DNA of 64,000 nucleotides from Pseudomonas nitroreducens NBRC 12694 (GCF_002091755.1 NZ_BDAI01000001.1:1116001-1180000), one strand, 5' to 3'; positions 1 to 10,950 are shown, counted from the first letter of the stretch. The notes: generated by a model from the sequence alone, not told the origin. A program made the numbers and translations.

Positions 1-1794
<1,794 letters not shown>

Positions 1795-1809
1795 TGCTAG
1801 GCACAGCTA

Positions 1810-1835
1810 TCCCGCTCTCCCATGGGAGAGCGGGA
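1810..1835 (+). terminator. Perfect 12-bp inverted repeat after the acyl-CoA dehydrogenase
   Basis: TCCCGCTCTCCC and GGGAGAGCGGGA pair perfectly around a 2-base centre, 15 bases after the stop. No immediate T-run follows (only ATTTT further on). It could be a weak terminator or an mRNA-stabilising hairpin. Confidence 0.4.
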
Positions 1836-1848
1836 GTGAAGGCATTTT

Positions 1849-1926
1849 GTAGGAGCGGGCTTGCTCGCGAACAAGCTTCCCGGGAGCAGCGGTGCCCTGC
1901 AGTTCGCGAGCAAGCTCGCTCCTACA
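1849..1926. repeat. REP pair (inverted REP elements)
   Basis: TGTAGGAGCGGGCTTGCTCG and, inverted, CGAGCAAGCTCGCTCCTACA flank about 35 bases. The same unit recurs at 39839, 46318 and 55532. This is the dispersed intergenic REP type of pseudomonads, which can be moved by RAYT transposases; none is seen here. Confidence 0.8.
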
Positions 1927-1956
1927 CAAACAGCCCACGCGCCTATCCGTTGGACT

Positions 1957-2775
1957 CTAGAGCGCCAACGCCACCAGCACCGCGCACTCGATCATCTCCA
2001 GCATCGCCCCGGCGGTATCCCCGGTGGTGCCGCCCAGGCGGGCGATGAAGCGGCTGCGCAGCCAAACGAACATCACCAGCGCGACCGCCAGCGCCAGCAT
2101 GCCGGTCAAGCCCACCAGCACCATCAGTGCGGCGTTGGCCGCCAGCATCCACGGCATCGCACCGCGCGGCAGGTGATCGGCCAGCGCCTGGCCCAGGCCG
2201 CCCTTGCGCGCGTAATCGGTGGTGTAGAACAGCAGCGGCAACGCGCAGCGACCCAGCCAGGGCGCCAGCAGCAAACCCCAGTGCTGGTGGTTGCCGAGAA
2301 TGGAGGTGATCGCCGCGAACTTCAGCAGCAGCAACAGCACCAGGGCGACCACCGCGGCCGGGCCGCAGCGCGGGTCCTTCATGATTGCGAGCGTGCGTTC
2401 GCGGTCGCCCAGCCCGCCGATCCAGGCATCCGCCGTGTCGGCCAGGCCGTCGAGGTGCAGCGCGCCGGTGAAGGCCACCCACACCAGAAGGATGAGTGCC
2501 GCCTGCAACAGCAGGTGCACACCGCTGAGCAACTCTCCCATGGCGAACAGCACCGAACCGATCAGCAGGCCCACCAGCGGGTAATACAGCGTGGCGCGGC
2601 CGAACTGCTGCGGCGTCGGCATGTGCCCCAGGCGCACCGGCAGGCGAGTCAGGAACTGCAACGCCACCAGCGGCAGGCACCAGTCACTGAGCTGGGCGGC
2701 GCACGCGTCTTCGCCACTCGCTTCAGCAGGCGGCTCGGGGGCTTCCTGGTCGCGTTCCGGGTGCAGGTTGTTCAT
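1957..2775 (-). CDS. cobS: Adenosylcobinamide-GDP ribazoletransferase (cobalamin synthase)
   Basis: Inner-membrane enzyme that joins adenosylcobinamide-GDP to alpha-ribazole (or its phosphate) to complete the cobalamin nucleotide loop; called CobV in P. denitrificans. The 272-residue protein begins with about 25 polar residues, then FLTRLPV and several hydrophobic helices. The acidic motif HLDGLADTADAW near residue 110 is the conserved DG-x-x-D-x-x-D metal/substrate site. It is the last gene of the cob operon, starting 11 bases after cobC. The polar N-terminal extension before the family core (near LPLVALQFLTRLP) is longer than in many homologues, so a later start is possible. Confidence 0.93.
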   Translation of the reverse strand: MNNLHPERDQEAPEPPAEASGEDACAAQLSDWCLPLVALQFLTRLPVRLGHMPTPQQFGRATLYYPLVGLLIGSVLFAMGELLSGVHLLLQAALILLVWVAFTGALHLDGLADTADAWIGGLGDRERTLAIMKDPRCGPAAVVALVLLLLLKFAAITSILGNHQHWGLLLAPWLGRCALPLLFYTTDYARKGGLGQALADHLPRGAMPWMLAANAALMVLVGLTGMLALAVALVMFVWLRSRFIARLGGTTGDTAGAMLEMIECAVLVALAL

Positions 2776-2786
2776 CAGAGGTCGAC

Positions 2787-3374
2787 TTATGGTTGCGCCT
2801 TTTGGATACGCCAGCCATCACCCTCGCGGGTCACGTCCAGCACCATACATTCGCCGTGGGCCACCACCACTTCCAACAGACGCTCCGCCGGCAGGCCGCT
2901 GGCCAGGGCGCCGAACAGGCGCATCACACCGCCATGGGTGACGACCAGTACGGAAGATCCGGCATGGGCCTGGTAGAGCCGCTCCAGCGCCGCAAAGACG
3001 CGGGATTCGAAGTCGCCCATGGCCTCGCCGCCCGGTGGAGGGAAAGCGTAGGGATCGTCCCAGAAGCGTCCGAGCGCCTGCGCATCCGTCTCCATCAGCT
3101 TAGCTGGCGAAATGCCTTCCCACTGGCCGAAATCCAGCTCCTGCAAGCCTGGCTCAAAGCCCAGCGGCAGGCTGTGGCGCGCCGCCAGCTCCCGAGCGAA
3201 GGCAGCGCAACGCTGCAACGGCGAGCTGACCAGCGCCGCCCAGCGACATTCGTCGCCCACCGCCGCGCGCATCTGCGCCCAACCGCTCTCGGTCAACGCG
3301 TCGTCCAGCCGCCCGCGAAAGCCACCGCCGCGCTCGGTCTCGCCGTGGCGCAGCAATTCCAGCCGCAGCGTCAT
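2787..3374 (-). CDS. cobC: Alpha-ribazole-5'-phosphate phosphatase, histidine phosphatase superfamily
   Basis: Removes the phosphate from alpha-ribazole-5'-phosphate (or adenosylcobalamin-5'-phosphate) in nucleotide-loop assembly. The product is 195 aa. LLRHGETE at residues 6-13 is the RHG phospho-histidine motif and THGGVMRL near residue 150 holds the second active-site His. The open frame extends far upstream, but the ATG at 3374 overlaps the cobT stop in an ATGA arrangement and places RHG at the expected N-terminal position. The context favours a cobalamin-specific phosphatase over a generic phosphoglycerate mutase. Confidence 0.9.
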   Translation of the reverse strand: MTLRLELLRHGETERGGGFRGRLDDALTESGWAQMRAAVGDECRWAALVSSPLQRCAAFARELAARHSLPLGFEPGLQELDFGQWEGISPAKLMETDAQALGRFWDDPYAFPPPGGEAMGDFESRVFAALERLYQAHAGSSVLVVTHGGVMRLFGALASGLPAERLLEVVVAHGECMVLDVTREGDGWRIQKAQP

Positions 3375-4426
3375 GCCGGGCGATCCGATACCGCCGCTTC
3401 GGCGAAGGTCGCCATCTCGCTGTGCAGCCGGCAGGCCTGGCGCAGCAGCGGCACTGCCAGCGCCGCGCCACTGCCCTCGCCCAGGCGCAGGCCAAGGTCC
3501 AGCAACGGCTGCGCGTCGAGCGCGGCCAGCACACGATTGTGCCCCGGTTCGGCACCGGCATGGGCGAACAGCAGCCAGTCGCGGCAGGCCGGATTCAGAT
3601 GAATCGCGCACAGCGCGGCAGTACTGCAGATGAAGCCGTCCACCAGCACGGCAATACCCTTCTGCGCACATGCCAGGTAGGCGCCGACCAGTGCGGCAAT
3701 CTCGAAGCCGCCCAGGCGGCACAGCGCTTCGAACGGTTCGTCGCAGTGGGCGCGGTGCAGCGCCAGCGCGCGGTCGATCACCTCGACCTTGCGGGCGACA
3801 CCCTGCGAGTCCAGCCCCGTGCCGGGGCCGACCAGCGCGCGGGCCGGTTCGTCGAGCAGCGCGCAGGCCAGCGCAGCGGCGGCACTGGTGTTGCCGATAC
3901 CCATCTCGCCGCCGATGAACAGCTCGGCGCCGGCCTGTTGCGCGCGGCGCACGGACTCGCGGCCCGCTTCCAGGGCAATCAGGCATTGCGCGGCGGTCAT
4001 CGCCGGCTCCTTGGCGAAGTTCGCCGTACCGGCGCCGACCATCACATGCAGCACACCCGGCAGCGGCTCCAGCGGCGTTGCCGTGCCGAGGTCGATGACC
4101 TCCAGGCGCGCATCGAGGTCGCGCGCCAGCACGCTGATCGCCGCGCCGCCGCGCACGAAGTTGCGCAGCATCTCGACCGTCACCGCCTGCGGATAGGCCG
4201 ATACGCCCTCGGCCACCACCCCGTGGTCACCGGCGAACAGGGCGATCCAGACATGCTCCAGGCCCGGCCGCTCGCGGCCCTGCAGGCCGGCCAGGCGGAT
4301 GGTTTCCTCTTCCAGCCGGCCCAGTGCGCCACGCGGCTTGGTCAGTTGGTCCTGACGCGCGGCGGCCTTGTCCTGCGCCACGCGGTCGATCGGCTGGGTA
4401 CCTTGCAGCCACCATTGCAGACTCAT
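3371..4426 (-). CDS. cobT: Nicotinate-nucleotide--dimethylbenzimidazole phosphoribosyltransferase
   Basis: Forms alpha-ribazole-5'-phosphate from nicotinate mononucleotide and dimethylbenzimidazole, the product of BluB encoded in the same operon. The 351-aa length is normal. Family motifs are FAGDHGVVAEGVSAYPQ near residues 65-80, GGEMGIGNTSAAAA near 175-188, VGPGTGLD, and HAGAEPGHN near 295. It overlaps cobU upstream and cobC downstream by 4 bases each. Pseudomonas papers may call this gene cobU after the P. denitrificans scheme. Confidence 0.96.
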   Translation of the reverse strand: MSLQWWLQGTQPIDRVAQDKAAARQDQLTKPRGALGRLEEETIRLAGLQGRERPGLEHVWIALFAGDHGVVAEGVSAYPQAVTVEMLRNFVRGGAAISVLARDLDARLEVIDLGTATPLEPLPGVLHVMVGAGTANFAKEPAMTAAQCLIALEAGRESVRRAQQAGAELFIGGEMGIGNTSAAAALACALLDEPARALVGPGTGLDSQGVARKVEVIDRALALHRAHCDEPFEALCRLGGFEIAALVGAYLACAQKGIAVLVDGFICSTAALCAIHLNPACRDWLLFAHAGAEPGHNRVLAALDAQPLLDLGLRLGEGSGAALAVPLLRQACRLHSEMATFAEAAVSDRPA

Positions 4427-4944
4427 AACGCTTCCCCCTTCAACACCATGGGCAGGCCGGCGACGGTGAACACCACGCGCTCGCTGACCTCGGCCAGGGA
4501 CTGGTGCAACCAGCCGGCCTCGTCGACATATCGGCGGCTGAGCTCGCCCATCGGCACCACGCCCAGCCCGGTTTCGTTGCTGACCAGAAGGATGCGCCCC
4601 GGCAGGTGCGGCAGCGTTTCCAGCAGCGCGTCGATCTCGCCACGCAGGCGCCAGCCGTCTTCATGGATCAGCAGGTTGGTGACCCACAGGGTCAGGCAAT
4701 CGACCAGCACACAGTGGCCGGGTGCAGCCAGGCGCTCCAGTGCGTCGGCCAGGGCCAGCGGTTCTTCCACCAGGCCCCAGTGTTCCGGGCGGCGCTCGCG
4801 GTGCTGGAGAATGCGCGTGGACATCTCGCCGTCGCCGGCCTGGGCCGTGGCGACGTAGGTGACCGGCAGGCCGCTGTCCTGCGCCAGGCGCTCGGCCAGG
4901 CGGCTCTTGCCCGAGCGGGCGCCGCCGAGAATCAGTTCAAGCAT
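4423..4944 (-). CDS. cobU: Adenosylcobinamide kinase / adenosylcobinamide-phosphate guanylyltransferase
   Basis: Bifunctional enzyme that phosphorylates adenosylcobinamide and transfers GMP to give adenosylcobinamide-GDP, the substrate of CobS. Length is 173 aa, typical. The N-terminus has the P-loop GGARSGKSRLAE (residues 6-17); VDCLTLWVTNLL near 85-96 and SNETGLGVVP near 123-132 are family signatures. It starts 27 bases after the cobQ stop and overlaps cobT by ATGA. CobP is the P. denitrificans name. Confidence 0.95.
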   Translation of the reverse strand: MLELILGGARSGKSRLAERLAQDSGLPVTYVATAQAGDGEMSTRILQHRERRPEHWGLVEEPLALADALERLAAPGHCVLVDCLTLWVTNLLIHEDGWRLRGEIDALLETLPHLPGRILLVSNETGLGVVPMGELSRRYVDEAGWLHQSLAEVSERVVFTVAGLPMVLKGEAL

Positions 4945-4971
4945 GGGTTCCCGCTCCTACGAAAGACAGTT

Positions 4972-6444
4972 TCAGAGCCCACACAGCCGCCTCAGTTTCT
5001 CGGTATCCAGATGCGCCTCGACCTGGTCGGCCAGACGCTCGATGTCGCGCTCGCGCAGGGCGTGGTAATCGATCTGCTGCACCTCGTGCAGCCCCGCCCA
5101 GCGCAACAGTGCGGCGCTGGACGCGGAGGACTCGAACAGCCCGTGCAGATAAGTGCCCATCACCTGGCCATCGTCGCTCAACGCGCCATCGGCACGGCCA
5201 TCGCTCAGGCGCACGGCGGGATTGGCCAGCGCCGGGCCTCGGGTGACGCCAGCGTGAATCTCGTAACCACTCACCGCAGCATCTTCCAGCGCCAGCCGGC
5301 CACTGACGTTGCGCAACTGCTTCTGCGGCTCCAGCACGGTGAGCAGGTCCAGCAGGCCGAGCCCCTCGCTCTCCCCCGCCGCACCTTCCAGCCCATGCGG
5401 ATCGGCCAGAGTACGGCCGAGCATCTGCAGGCCACCGCAGATACCCAGCACCTTGCCGCCGTAGCGCAGGTGGCGCTGGATCGCCGCTTCCCAGCCCTGC
5501 GCGCGCAGGAAAGCGAGATCAGGACGCACGCTCTTGGAGCCGGGCAGGATGATCAGGTCCGCCGGTGGGATCGGCTGGCCAGGGCCGACGAAGGTCAGCT
5601 CCACCTGCGGGTGCAGGCGCAGCGGATCGAAATCGGTGTGGTTGCTGATGCGCGGCAAAACCGGCACGACGACCCGCAGTCGCTCGCCGGTCTTGGCGGC
5701 CTGGCGGGTGTCGATGGCATCCTCGGCTTCCAGGTGGAAGTCCATCAGGTACGGCAACACGCCCAGCACCGGCACGCCGGTGCGCTCCTCCAGCCAATCG
5801 AGGCCGTTCTGCAACAACGCGATATCGCCGCGGAAACGGTTGATGACGAAGCCCTTTACCCGCGCCCGCTCGCTCTCGGAGAGCAGCTCCAGGGTGCCCA
5901 CGAGGTGGGCGAACACGCCGCCACGATCGATATCGGCGATCAGGATCACCGGGCAGTCCACTGCCTCGGCGAAGCCCATGTTGGCGATGTCGTTGGCGCG
6001 CAGGTTGATCTCCGCCGGCGAGCCCGCACCTTCGACCATCACCACCGGGTACTGCGCGCTCAGGCGCTGGTGGGACTCGAGCACCGCCTTCATCGCCACG
6101 CGCTTGTAGTCGTGGTAGGCCACCGCGTTCATGCTGGTGACCGCGCGGCCATGGATGATCACCTGGGCACCGGTGTCGCTGTTGGGCTTGAGCAGCACCG
6201 GGTTCATGTCGGTGTGCGGCGCCAGGTGGCAGGCCTGCGCCTGCACCGCCTGGGCGCGTCCGATTTCGCCGCCATCGGCAGTCACCGCACTATTGAGCGC
6301 CATGTTCTGCGGCTTGAACGGCACCACCGCCACGCCCTGGCGGCGCAGCCAGCGGCACAGCGCCGTCACCAACGTGCTTTTGCCGGCATCCGAAGTGGTG
6401 CCCTGCACCATCAAGGTCGCGCTGTGTGCGCTGTGCAACGTCAC
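4972..6444 (-). CDS. cobQ: Cobyric acid synthase (glutamine-hydrolysing)
   Basis: Amidates four carboxyl side chains of adenosylcobyrinic acid a,c-diamide to give cobyric acid. The product is 490 aa, the usual size. An N-terminal P-loop VQGTTSDAGKST (residues 13-24) and KPQNMALNS belong to the DTBS-like ATPase domain; the C-terminal glutamine amidotransferase domain has Cys336 in GICGGLQMLG and His434 in TYLHGLFES. The GTG at 6444 is chosen because it overlaps the cobD TGA (GTGA) and places the P-loop at the standard distance. An upstream ATG would run through the cobD gene. Confidence 0.95.
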   Translation of the reverse strand: MTLHSAHSATLMVQGTTSDAGKSTLVTALCRWLRRQGVAVVPFKPQNMALNSAVTADGGEIGRAQAVQAQACHLAPHTDMNPVLLKPNSDTGAQVIIHGRAVTSMNAVAYHDYKRVAMKAVLESHQRLSAQYPVVMVEGAGSPAEINLRANDIANMGFAEAVDCPVILIADIDRGGVFAHLVGTLELLSESERARVKGFVINRFRGDIALLQNGLDWLEERTGVPVLGVLPYLMDFHLEAEDAIDTRQAAKTGERLRVVVPVLPRISNHTDFDPLRLHPQVELTFVGPGQPIPPADLIILPGSKSVRPDLAFLRAQGWEAAIQRHLRYGGKVLGICGGLQMLGRTLADPHGLEGAAGESEGLGLLDLLTVLEPQKQLRNVSGRLALEDAAVSGYEIHAGVTRGPALANPAVRLSDGRADGALSDDGQVMGTYLHGLFESSASSAALLRWAGLHEVQQIDYHALRERDIERLADQVEAHLDTEKLRRLCGL

Positions 6445-7442
6445 CGCAGGCTCTCCATCTGGTTGAAGGTGCGCAGGCCATGCTCCAGGCGCTCCCAGCC
6501 CTTCTCGTCCGGCGGCAGACCGAAGCGCAGGCTGCCGGGCGTCTCGAACAGGCGCACGAGAATCCCCTGGCGCGCCAGATGGTCGCGCAGCGCGTGAGCA
6601 CGCATGGACACCACCCACTGGAACAGCGACGTTCCGCCCTGGGGCGCGAAGCCGTGTTCGCCCAGCAGGCCGGCCAGGCGCCGGCTCGCCTCGTTGAGGT
6701 CACGGCGCCGCTGGATCTGTTCCTGGAACTCCCCCAGCACCGCCTGGGCAACCCAGCGCGTGGGGCCGTTGACCGCCCAGGGGCCGAGCAGCTTCGCCAG
6801 GCTTTCCAGCAGGCGCGGTTCGGCGAAGGCGAAGCCCAGCCGCGCACCGGCCAGGCCGAAGAACTTGCCGAAGGAGCGCAGCACGATCAGCCCCGGACGG
6901 CTGGCGCAACTGGGCGCCAGGCTGTGCTCGGGAGTGCAGTCCATGAAGGCTTCGTCCACCACCAGCCAGCCGCCACGTTCCTGCAGGCGTGCGTGCCATT
7001 CCAGCAGCACACCGGCCTCTATGCGCTTGCCCGTGGGGTTGTTCGGGTTGACCACCACGAGCACGTCGAAACGCTCCAGGTGATGGGGGACTTCCTGGTC
7101 GCTGACCTCTCGCAGGATGTGCCCGGCGGCACGCCAGGATTCGGCGTGCTCGGCGTAACAGGGCGAAACCACGCCGACCTTGCCCGGTCGGCGCAAGCGC
7201 GGCAGCAGCTGGATCGCCGCCTGGCTGCCGGGTAACGGCAGCAGCTTCTCGGCACCGTAGTAGCGCCGCGCGGCGGCTTCAAGGCCGTCGCTGTCCTCGG
7301 GCAGGCGCATCCAGGCCGCCGCCGGCACGCTGGGCAACGCCCAGGACCAGGGCGAAATGCCAGTGGACAGGTCCAGCCACTCGGAGAGCGGAATTCCGTA
7401 CTGCTGCGCCGCTTTGCGCAACCGGCCGCCATGTTCGAGCAT
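6441..7442 (-). CDS. cobD: L-threonine-O-3-phosphate decarboxylase (PLP aminotransferase fold)
   Basis: Produces (R)-1-aminopropan-2-ol O-2-phosphate, the linker that CbiB attaches to cobyric acid. The product is 333 aa. DLSTGISPW near residue 30, VVVNPNNPTG near 165 and the PLP-lysine region RSFGKFFGLAGARLGF near 218-233 are typical of the Salmonella CobD / P. denitrificans CobC family. The ATG at 7442 overlaps the cbiB TGA by one base. The gene symbol conflicts between the two naming schemes. Confidence 0.93.
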   Translation of the reverse strand: MLEHGGRLRKAAQQYGIPLSEWLDLSTGISPWSWALPSVPAAAWMRLPEDSDGLEAAARRYYGAEKLLPLPGSQAAIQLLPRLRRPGKVGVVSPCYAEHAESWRAAGHILREVSDQEVPHHLERFDVLVVVNPNNPTGKRIEAGVLLEWHARLQERGGWLVVDEAFMDCTPEHSLAPSCASRPGLIVLRSFGKFFGLAGARLGFAFAEPRLLESLAKLLGPWAVNGPTRWVAQAVLGEFQEQIQRRRDLNEASRRLAGLLGEHGFAPQGGTSLFQWVVSMRAHALRDHLARQGILVRLFETPGSLRFGLPPDEKGWERLEHGLRTFNQMESLR

Positions 7443-8371
7443 CAGAGCACTCCCAGAATCAGGATGATCAGCAACCACAACAACACTCCCTGACGCACCA
7501 GGGCAAGCGCGCGCCAGATATCCACGGCAGTCGGCGCCGGGCCTTTGCCCAGCTGCGGGCGTTCGTGGAGCTCGCCGTGGTAGCGGGCGGAGCCGCCGAG
7601 CGAAACGCCCAGAGCCCCCGCGCCGGCGGCCATCACCGGGCCGGCGTTGGGGCTGTCCCATTTTGGCGCCTGTGTGCGCCAGCAGCGCAGGGCCAGCCGG
7701 GTGTGGCCCAGCAGCGCGTAGGTCAGCGCCACCAGCCGGGCGGGAATGTAGTTGAGCCCATCGTCGATCTTCGCCGCGGCCCAGCCGAACCGTTCGAAGC
7801 GCGCATTGCGGTAGCCCCACATGGCATCGAGGGTGTTGCTCAGGCGGTAGAGCACCACGCCCGGAGCACCCGCCACGGCGAACCAGAACAGCGCCGCGAA
7901 GACCGCGTCGCTGCCATTCTCCAGCACCGACTCGGTGGCCGCGCGGGCCACCGCGGTTTCGTCCAGCTCGGCAGTTTCGCGGCTGACCACGTAACCCACG
8001 CGCAGGCGCGCTTCGTTGAGGTCGCCACTGCGCAGCGCCAGCACCACCGGATCGGCGTGCTCGCCCAGGCTGCGCAGACCCAGGGCGGCGTACAGCGCCA
8101 GCACCTGGACGATCCAGCCGACGTAAGGCAGCAGGCTTAGCAACAGCGCGATGAGGGTCAGCGGAATGACCGCGATGATCCATGCGGTGACGCCATGGCT
8201 GCGCCAGCCGAGGCCAGGGGTGTCGCTTCCGGCATCGGCGCGGGAGCGATTGAACCTTCGCTCCAGCCGGTCCGCCAACCGCCCGAACGCCACCAGCGGA
8301 TGCCAGCGTTTCGGCTCGCCCAGCAGGGCGTCCAGCGCCACGCCGAGGACGCTCAGCAAGGCCAGGCTCAT
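7442..8371 (-). CDS. cbiB: Adenosylcobinamide-phosphate synthase, integral membrane
   Basis: Joins adenosylcobyric acid and aminopropanol phosphate to give adenosylcobinamide phosphate. The 309-aa protein has an N-terminal hydrophobic segment followed by DALLGEPKRWHPLVAFG, a conserved family start, several membrane helices, and the core ATESVLENGSDAVFAALFW near residue 150 with YRLSNTLDAMWGYRN soon after. The open frame continues upstream, but the ATG at 8371 overlaps the bluB stop in ATGA and matches the family start. It is also named CobD in P. denitrificans nomenclature. Confidence 0.93.
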   Translation of the reverse strand: MSLALLSVLGVALDALLGEPKRWHPLVAFGRLADRLERRFNRSRADAGSDTPGLGWRSHGVTAWIIAVIPLTLIALLLSLLPYVGWIVQVLALYAALGLRSLGEHADPVVLALRSGDLNEARLRVGYVVSRETAELDETAVARAATESVLENGSDAVFAALFWFAVAGAPGVVLYRLSNTLDAMWGYRNARFERFGWAAAKIDDGLNYIPARLVALTYALLGHTRLALRCWRTQAPKWDSPNAGPVMAAGAGALGVSLGGSARYHGELHERPQLGKGPAPTAVDIWRALALVRQGVLLWLLIILILGVL

Positions 8372-9018
8372 GCCTTCTCTCCCCAGCGGTTTTCGAACAC
8401 CAGCTCGTCCAGCGAGCGCGGCTGGCGCCAGCCTTCCAGGGCCAGCATCGGGGCGGAATAGAACGCGCTGACCGGCCCCAGGCAGATCACCGCAACCGCC
8501 TCGGCACCGTCCGGAAGGCCAAGCAGGTCGCCGAGCGCGGCAGGATCGAACAGCGACACCCAGCCCATGCCCAGCCCTTCCGCGCGCGAAGCCAGCCAGA
8601 GATTCTGGATGGCACAGGACAGCGAGGCCAGATCCATGTTCGGCAGCGTGCGACGGCCGAAGACATGCGCCTCGCGGCCGTCCATCAGCGCAGCCACCAG
8701 CACCTCGGCGCAGTCGAGCACGCCCTCGACCTTCAGCTTCATGAATTCGTCGGAGCGCTCGCCCAGCGCTTCGGCGGTACGAATGCGCTCCTCTTCCACC
8801 AATTGGTGGATCGACTGGCGCACGTCCCTGGACGTCACGCGGATGAAGCGCCAAGGCTGCATCATGCCGACGCTCGGCGCCTGGTGTGCGGCTTCCAGCA
8901 GGCGCGCGAGCAATTCGGGCGCCACCTCGCCACCGTTGAAATGACGCATGTCGCGGCGCTCGGCGATGGCGCGGTAAAGCGCGGCGCGTTCCTCGGGGCT
9001 GTAGGCGTGATCGGTCAT
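8368..9018 (-). CDS. bluB: 5,6-dimethylbenzimidazole synthase
   Basis: Oxygen-dependent enzyme that fragments reduced FMN to 5,6-dimethylbenzimidazole, the lower ligand base of B12. The 216-aa nitroreductase-fold protein has RRDMRHFNGG near residue 22 and APSVGMMQPWRFI near 47-59, both distinguishing BluB from ordinary nitroreductases; GLGMGWVSLFD near 150 is also characteristic. It lies between cobB and cbiB with 4-base overlaps on both sides. Its presence implies aerobic synthesis of true cobalamin. Confidence 0.94.
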   Translation of the reverse strand: MTDHAYSPEERAALYRAIAERRDMRHFNGGEVAPELLARLLEAAHQAPSVGMMQPWRFIRVTSRDVRQSIHQLVEEERIRTAEALGERSDEFMKLKVEGVLDCAEVLVAALMDGREAHVFGRRTLPNMDLASLSCAIQNLWLASRAEGLGMGWVSLFDPAALGDLLGLPDGAEAVAVICLGPVSAFYSAPMLALEGWRQPRSLDELVFENRWGEKA

Positions 9019-10310
9019 GGTCTGAAGAGTGCGGCTGCGGCATCCGGATCGGATGGCAGGTAGAAGTGGATGTAGGACGCCGTGAGCCGGCCACGCCGGA
9101 ACACGGCCTCGGCCACCGGCTTGTCGTTCGGGCAGACGCCACGGGCCAGCGGTACTTCAGCGCTGTCGAGCAACGAATGGTGGAAGGTGTGCCCGCGCAG
9201 GGTGCCCTCGGGCAGCGTCACGGCCTGCAACGCCAGCGCGGCGAGACGCTTCTGCATGCGCGCCTCACCCGGCAGCAGGGCCAGCAGCTCCTCGCGTTCG
9301 CCGGCCACGTCGGTCAGGGCATCGAGCAGATAGAGCATGCCGCCGCACTCGGCGAGGATCGGCTTGCCCCTCTCGTGGTGGGCGTGAATCGCCTGGGCCA
9401 TGGCGCGGTTGTCGGCCAGCGCTTGCAGGTGCAGCTCCGGGTAGCCGCCGGGCAGGTAGAGGCTGTCCACCTCCGGCAGCGATGCGTCACGCAGCGGCGA
9501 GAAGAACACCAGTTCGGCGCCCAGCTCGCGCAACAGATCGAGGTTGGCCTGATAGAGGAAGGCGAAGGCGTTGTCCCGCGCCACGCCAATGCGCACGCCG
9601 TCGAGGCGGGAAGACTCGCTGCGCGGTTCGGGCGCGGCGAAGCTCACCGGCGCCGGCAACTCGGTGCTGGCGCTGGCGGCCAGGGCATCGGCGGCGGCGT
9701 CCAGGCGCGCGTCGAGGTCCGCCAGTTCGCCGGCCTGCACCAGGCCGAGGTGGCGGCTGGGCAACTCGACCTCGGTGTCGCGCGGCAGCGCGCCATACCA
9801 GCGAATCCATTCCGGCAGGCTGTCACGCACCAGGTCACGGTGGCGCTGGCTGCCGATGCGGTTGGCGAGCACGCCGGAGAACGGCAGGTCGCGCTGGTAG
9901 GTGGCCATGCCGACGGCCATCGCGCCGAAGGTCTGGGCCATGGACTGGCCATTGATCACCGCCATCACCGGCACGTTGAAGCGCCGCGCCAGATCGGCGG
10001 CCGAGGGCGAGCCGTCGAACAGGCCCATCACGCCTTCGATGAGGATCAGGTCGGCCTCACCGGCCGCCTCCCAGAGCAACCGGCGGCTTTCGCCCTCGCC
10101 GACCATCCACAGGTCCAGCTGATAAACCGGTGCGCCGCTGGCGCGGGCGAGGATCATCGGATCGAGGAAGTCCGGGCCGCACTTGAACACCCGCACCTTG
10201 CGCCCGAGGCGCGTGTGCAGGCGCGCCAGGGCGGCGGTCACGGTGGTCTTGCCCTGCCCGGAGGCGGGGGCAGCGATCAGCAGGGCGGGGCATTGGCGCG
10301 CATCGAGCAT
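9015..10310 (-). CDS. cobB: Cobyrinic acid a,c-diamide synthase
   Basis: Glutamine- and ATP-dependent amidation of the a and c acetate side chains of (hydrogeno)byrinic acid. The product is 431 aa. The N-terminal P-loop is IAAPASGQGKTTVTAALAR (residues 12-30), followed by KCGPDFLDP. The C-terminal amidotransferase domain has ECGGMLYLLDAL around 325 and GHTFHHS around 390. The start chosen is the ATG at 10310, preceded by GGAG at good spacing; upstream in-frame starts would reach into cobO. Pseudomonads use the aerobic pathway, where the substrate is hydrogenobyrinic acid. Confidence 0.93.
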   Translation of the reverse strand: MLDARQCPALLIAAPASGQGKTTVTAALARLHTRLGRKVRVFKCGPDFLDPMILARASGAPVYQLDLWMVGEGESRRLLWEAAGEADLILIEGVMGLFDGSPSAADLARRFNVPVMAVINGQSMAQTFGAMAVGMATYQRDLPFSGVLANRIGSQRHRDLVRDSLPEWIRWYGALPRDTEVELPSRHLGLVQAGELADLDARLDAAADALAASASTELPAPVSFAAPEPRSESSRLDGVRIGVARDNAFAFLYQANLDLLRELGAELVFFSPLRDASLPEVDSLYLPGGYPELHLQALADNRAMAQAIHAHHERGKPILAECGGMLYLLDALTDVAGEREELLALLPGEARMQKRLAALALQAVTLPEGTLRGHTFHHSLLDSAEVPLARGVCPNDKPVAEAVFRRGRLTASYIHFYLPSDPDAAAALFRP

Positions 10311-10338
10311 CAGGAGCACTCCGCCATAACGAAGGGCA

Positions 10339-10950
10339 TCAGAACTCCACCCCTTTCTGCGCCTTGATGCCAGCCTTGAAGGCATGTTTCACCAGGCCCA
10401 TCTCGGTCACGGTATCGGCGGCCTCGACCATGGCCGGTTGCACGCCTCGGCCGGTGGCGACCACATGCTGCATCGACGGGCGGGCGGCAATGTCGGCGAG
10501 CACGGTGTCCAGCTCCAGATAGCCGTGCTTGAGGGCGATGTTCACCTCGTCCAGCACCACCAGGCCTATCTGCGGATCGGCCAGCAGTTGCCGTGCCACA
10601 TCCCAGGCCGCCTGTGCCTTGGCAATATCGCGCTGGCGGTCCTGGGTTTCCCAGGTAAAGCCTTCACCCATGACATGGAAGCTGACTTCCTCGGGGAAGC
10701 GGCGGAAGAACGCCTCCTCGCCGGTGGTCGCAGCACCCTTGATGAACTGCACCACCCCGACCTTCATGCCGTGGCCCAGCGCGCGGGCGACCATGCCAAA
10801 GGCCGAGCTGCTCTTGCCCTTGCCGTTGCCGCTGTTGACCAGGAACACTCCGCGTTCGCCCTGGGCCTGGGCGATCTTCTCGTCGATCACCGATTTCTTG
10901 CGCTGCATGCGCGAACGGTGGCGTTCGTCCTTTTCAGGGGATTCAGTCAT
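10339..10950 (-). CDS. cobO: Cob(I)yrinic acid a,c-diamide adenosyltransferase, CobA/CobO type
   Basis: Transfers the adenosyl group of ATP to Co(I) corrinoids. The 203-aa protein has the P-loop variant NSGNGKGKSSSAFG (residues 39-52), QFIKGAATTGEE, and LDEVNIALKHGYL near 133-145, all typical of CobA/CobO/BtuR. It is the first gene behind the cobalamin riboswitch. cobB follows after 28 bases. Confidence 0.96.
   Translation of the reverse strand: MTESPEKDERHRSRMQRKKSVIDEKIAQAQGERGVFLVNSGNGKGKSSSAFGMVARALGHGMKVGVVQFIKGAATTGEEAFFRRFPEEVSFHVMGEGFTWETQDRQRDIAKAQAAWDVARQLLADPQIGLVVLDEVNIALKHGYLELDTVLADIAARPSMQHVVATGRGVQPAMVEAADTVTEMGLVKHAFKAGIKAQKGVEF

Noticed and set aside
4504..6597. Long plus-strand frame opposite cobU/cobQ
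   Set aside because: Antisense shadow of well-identified cobalamin genes.
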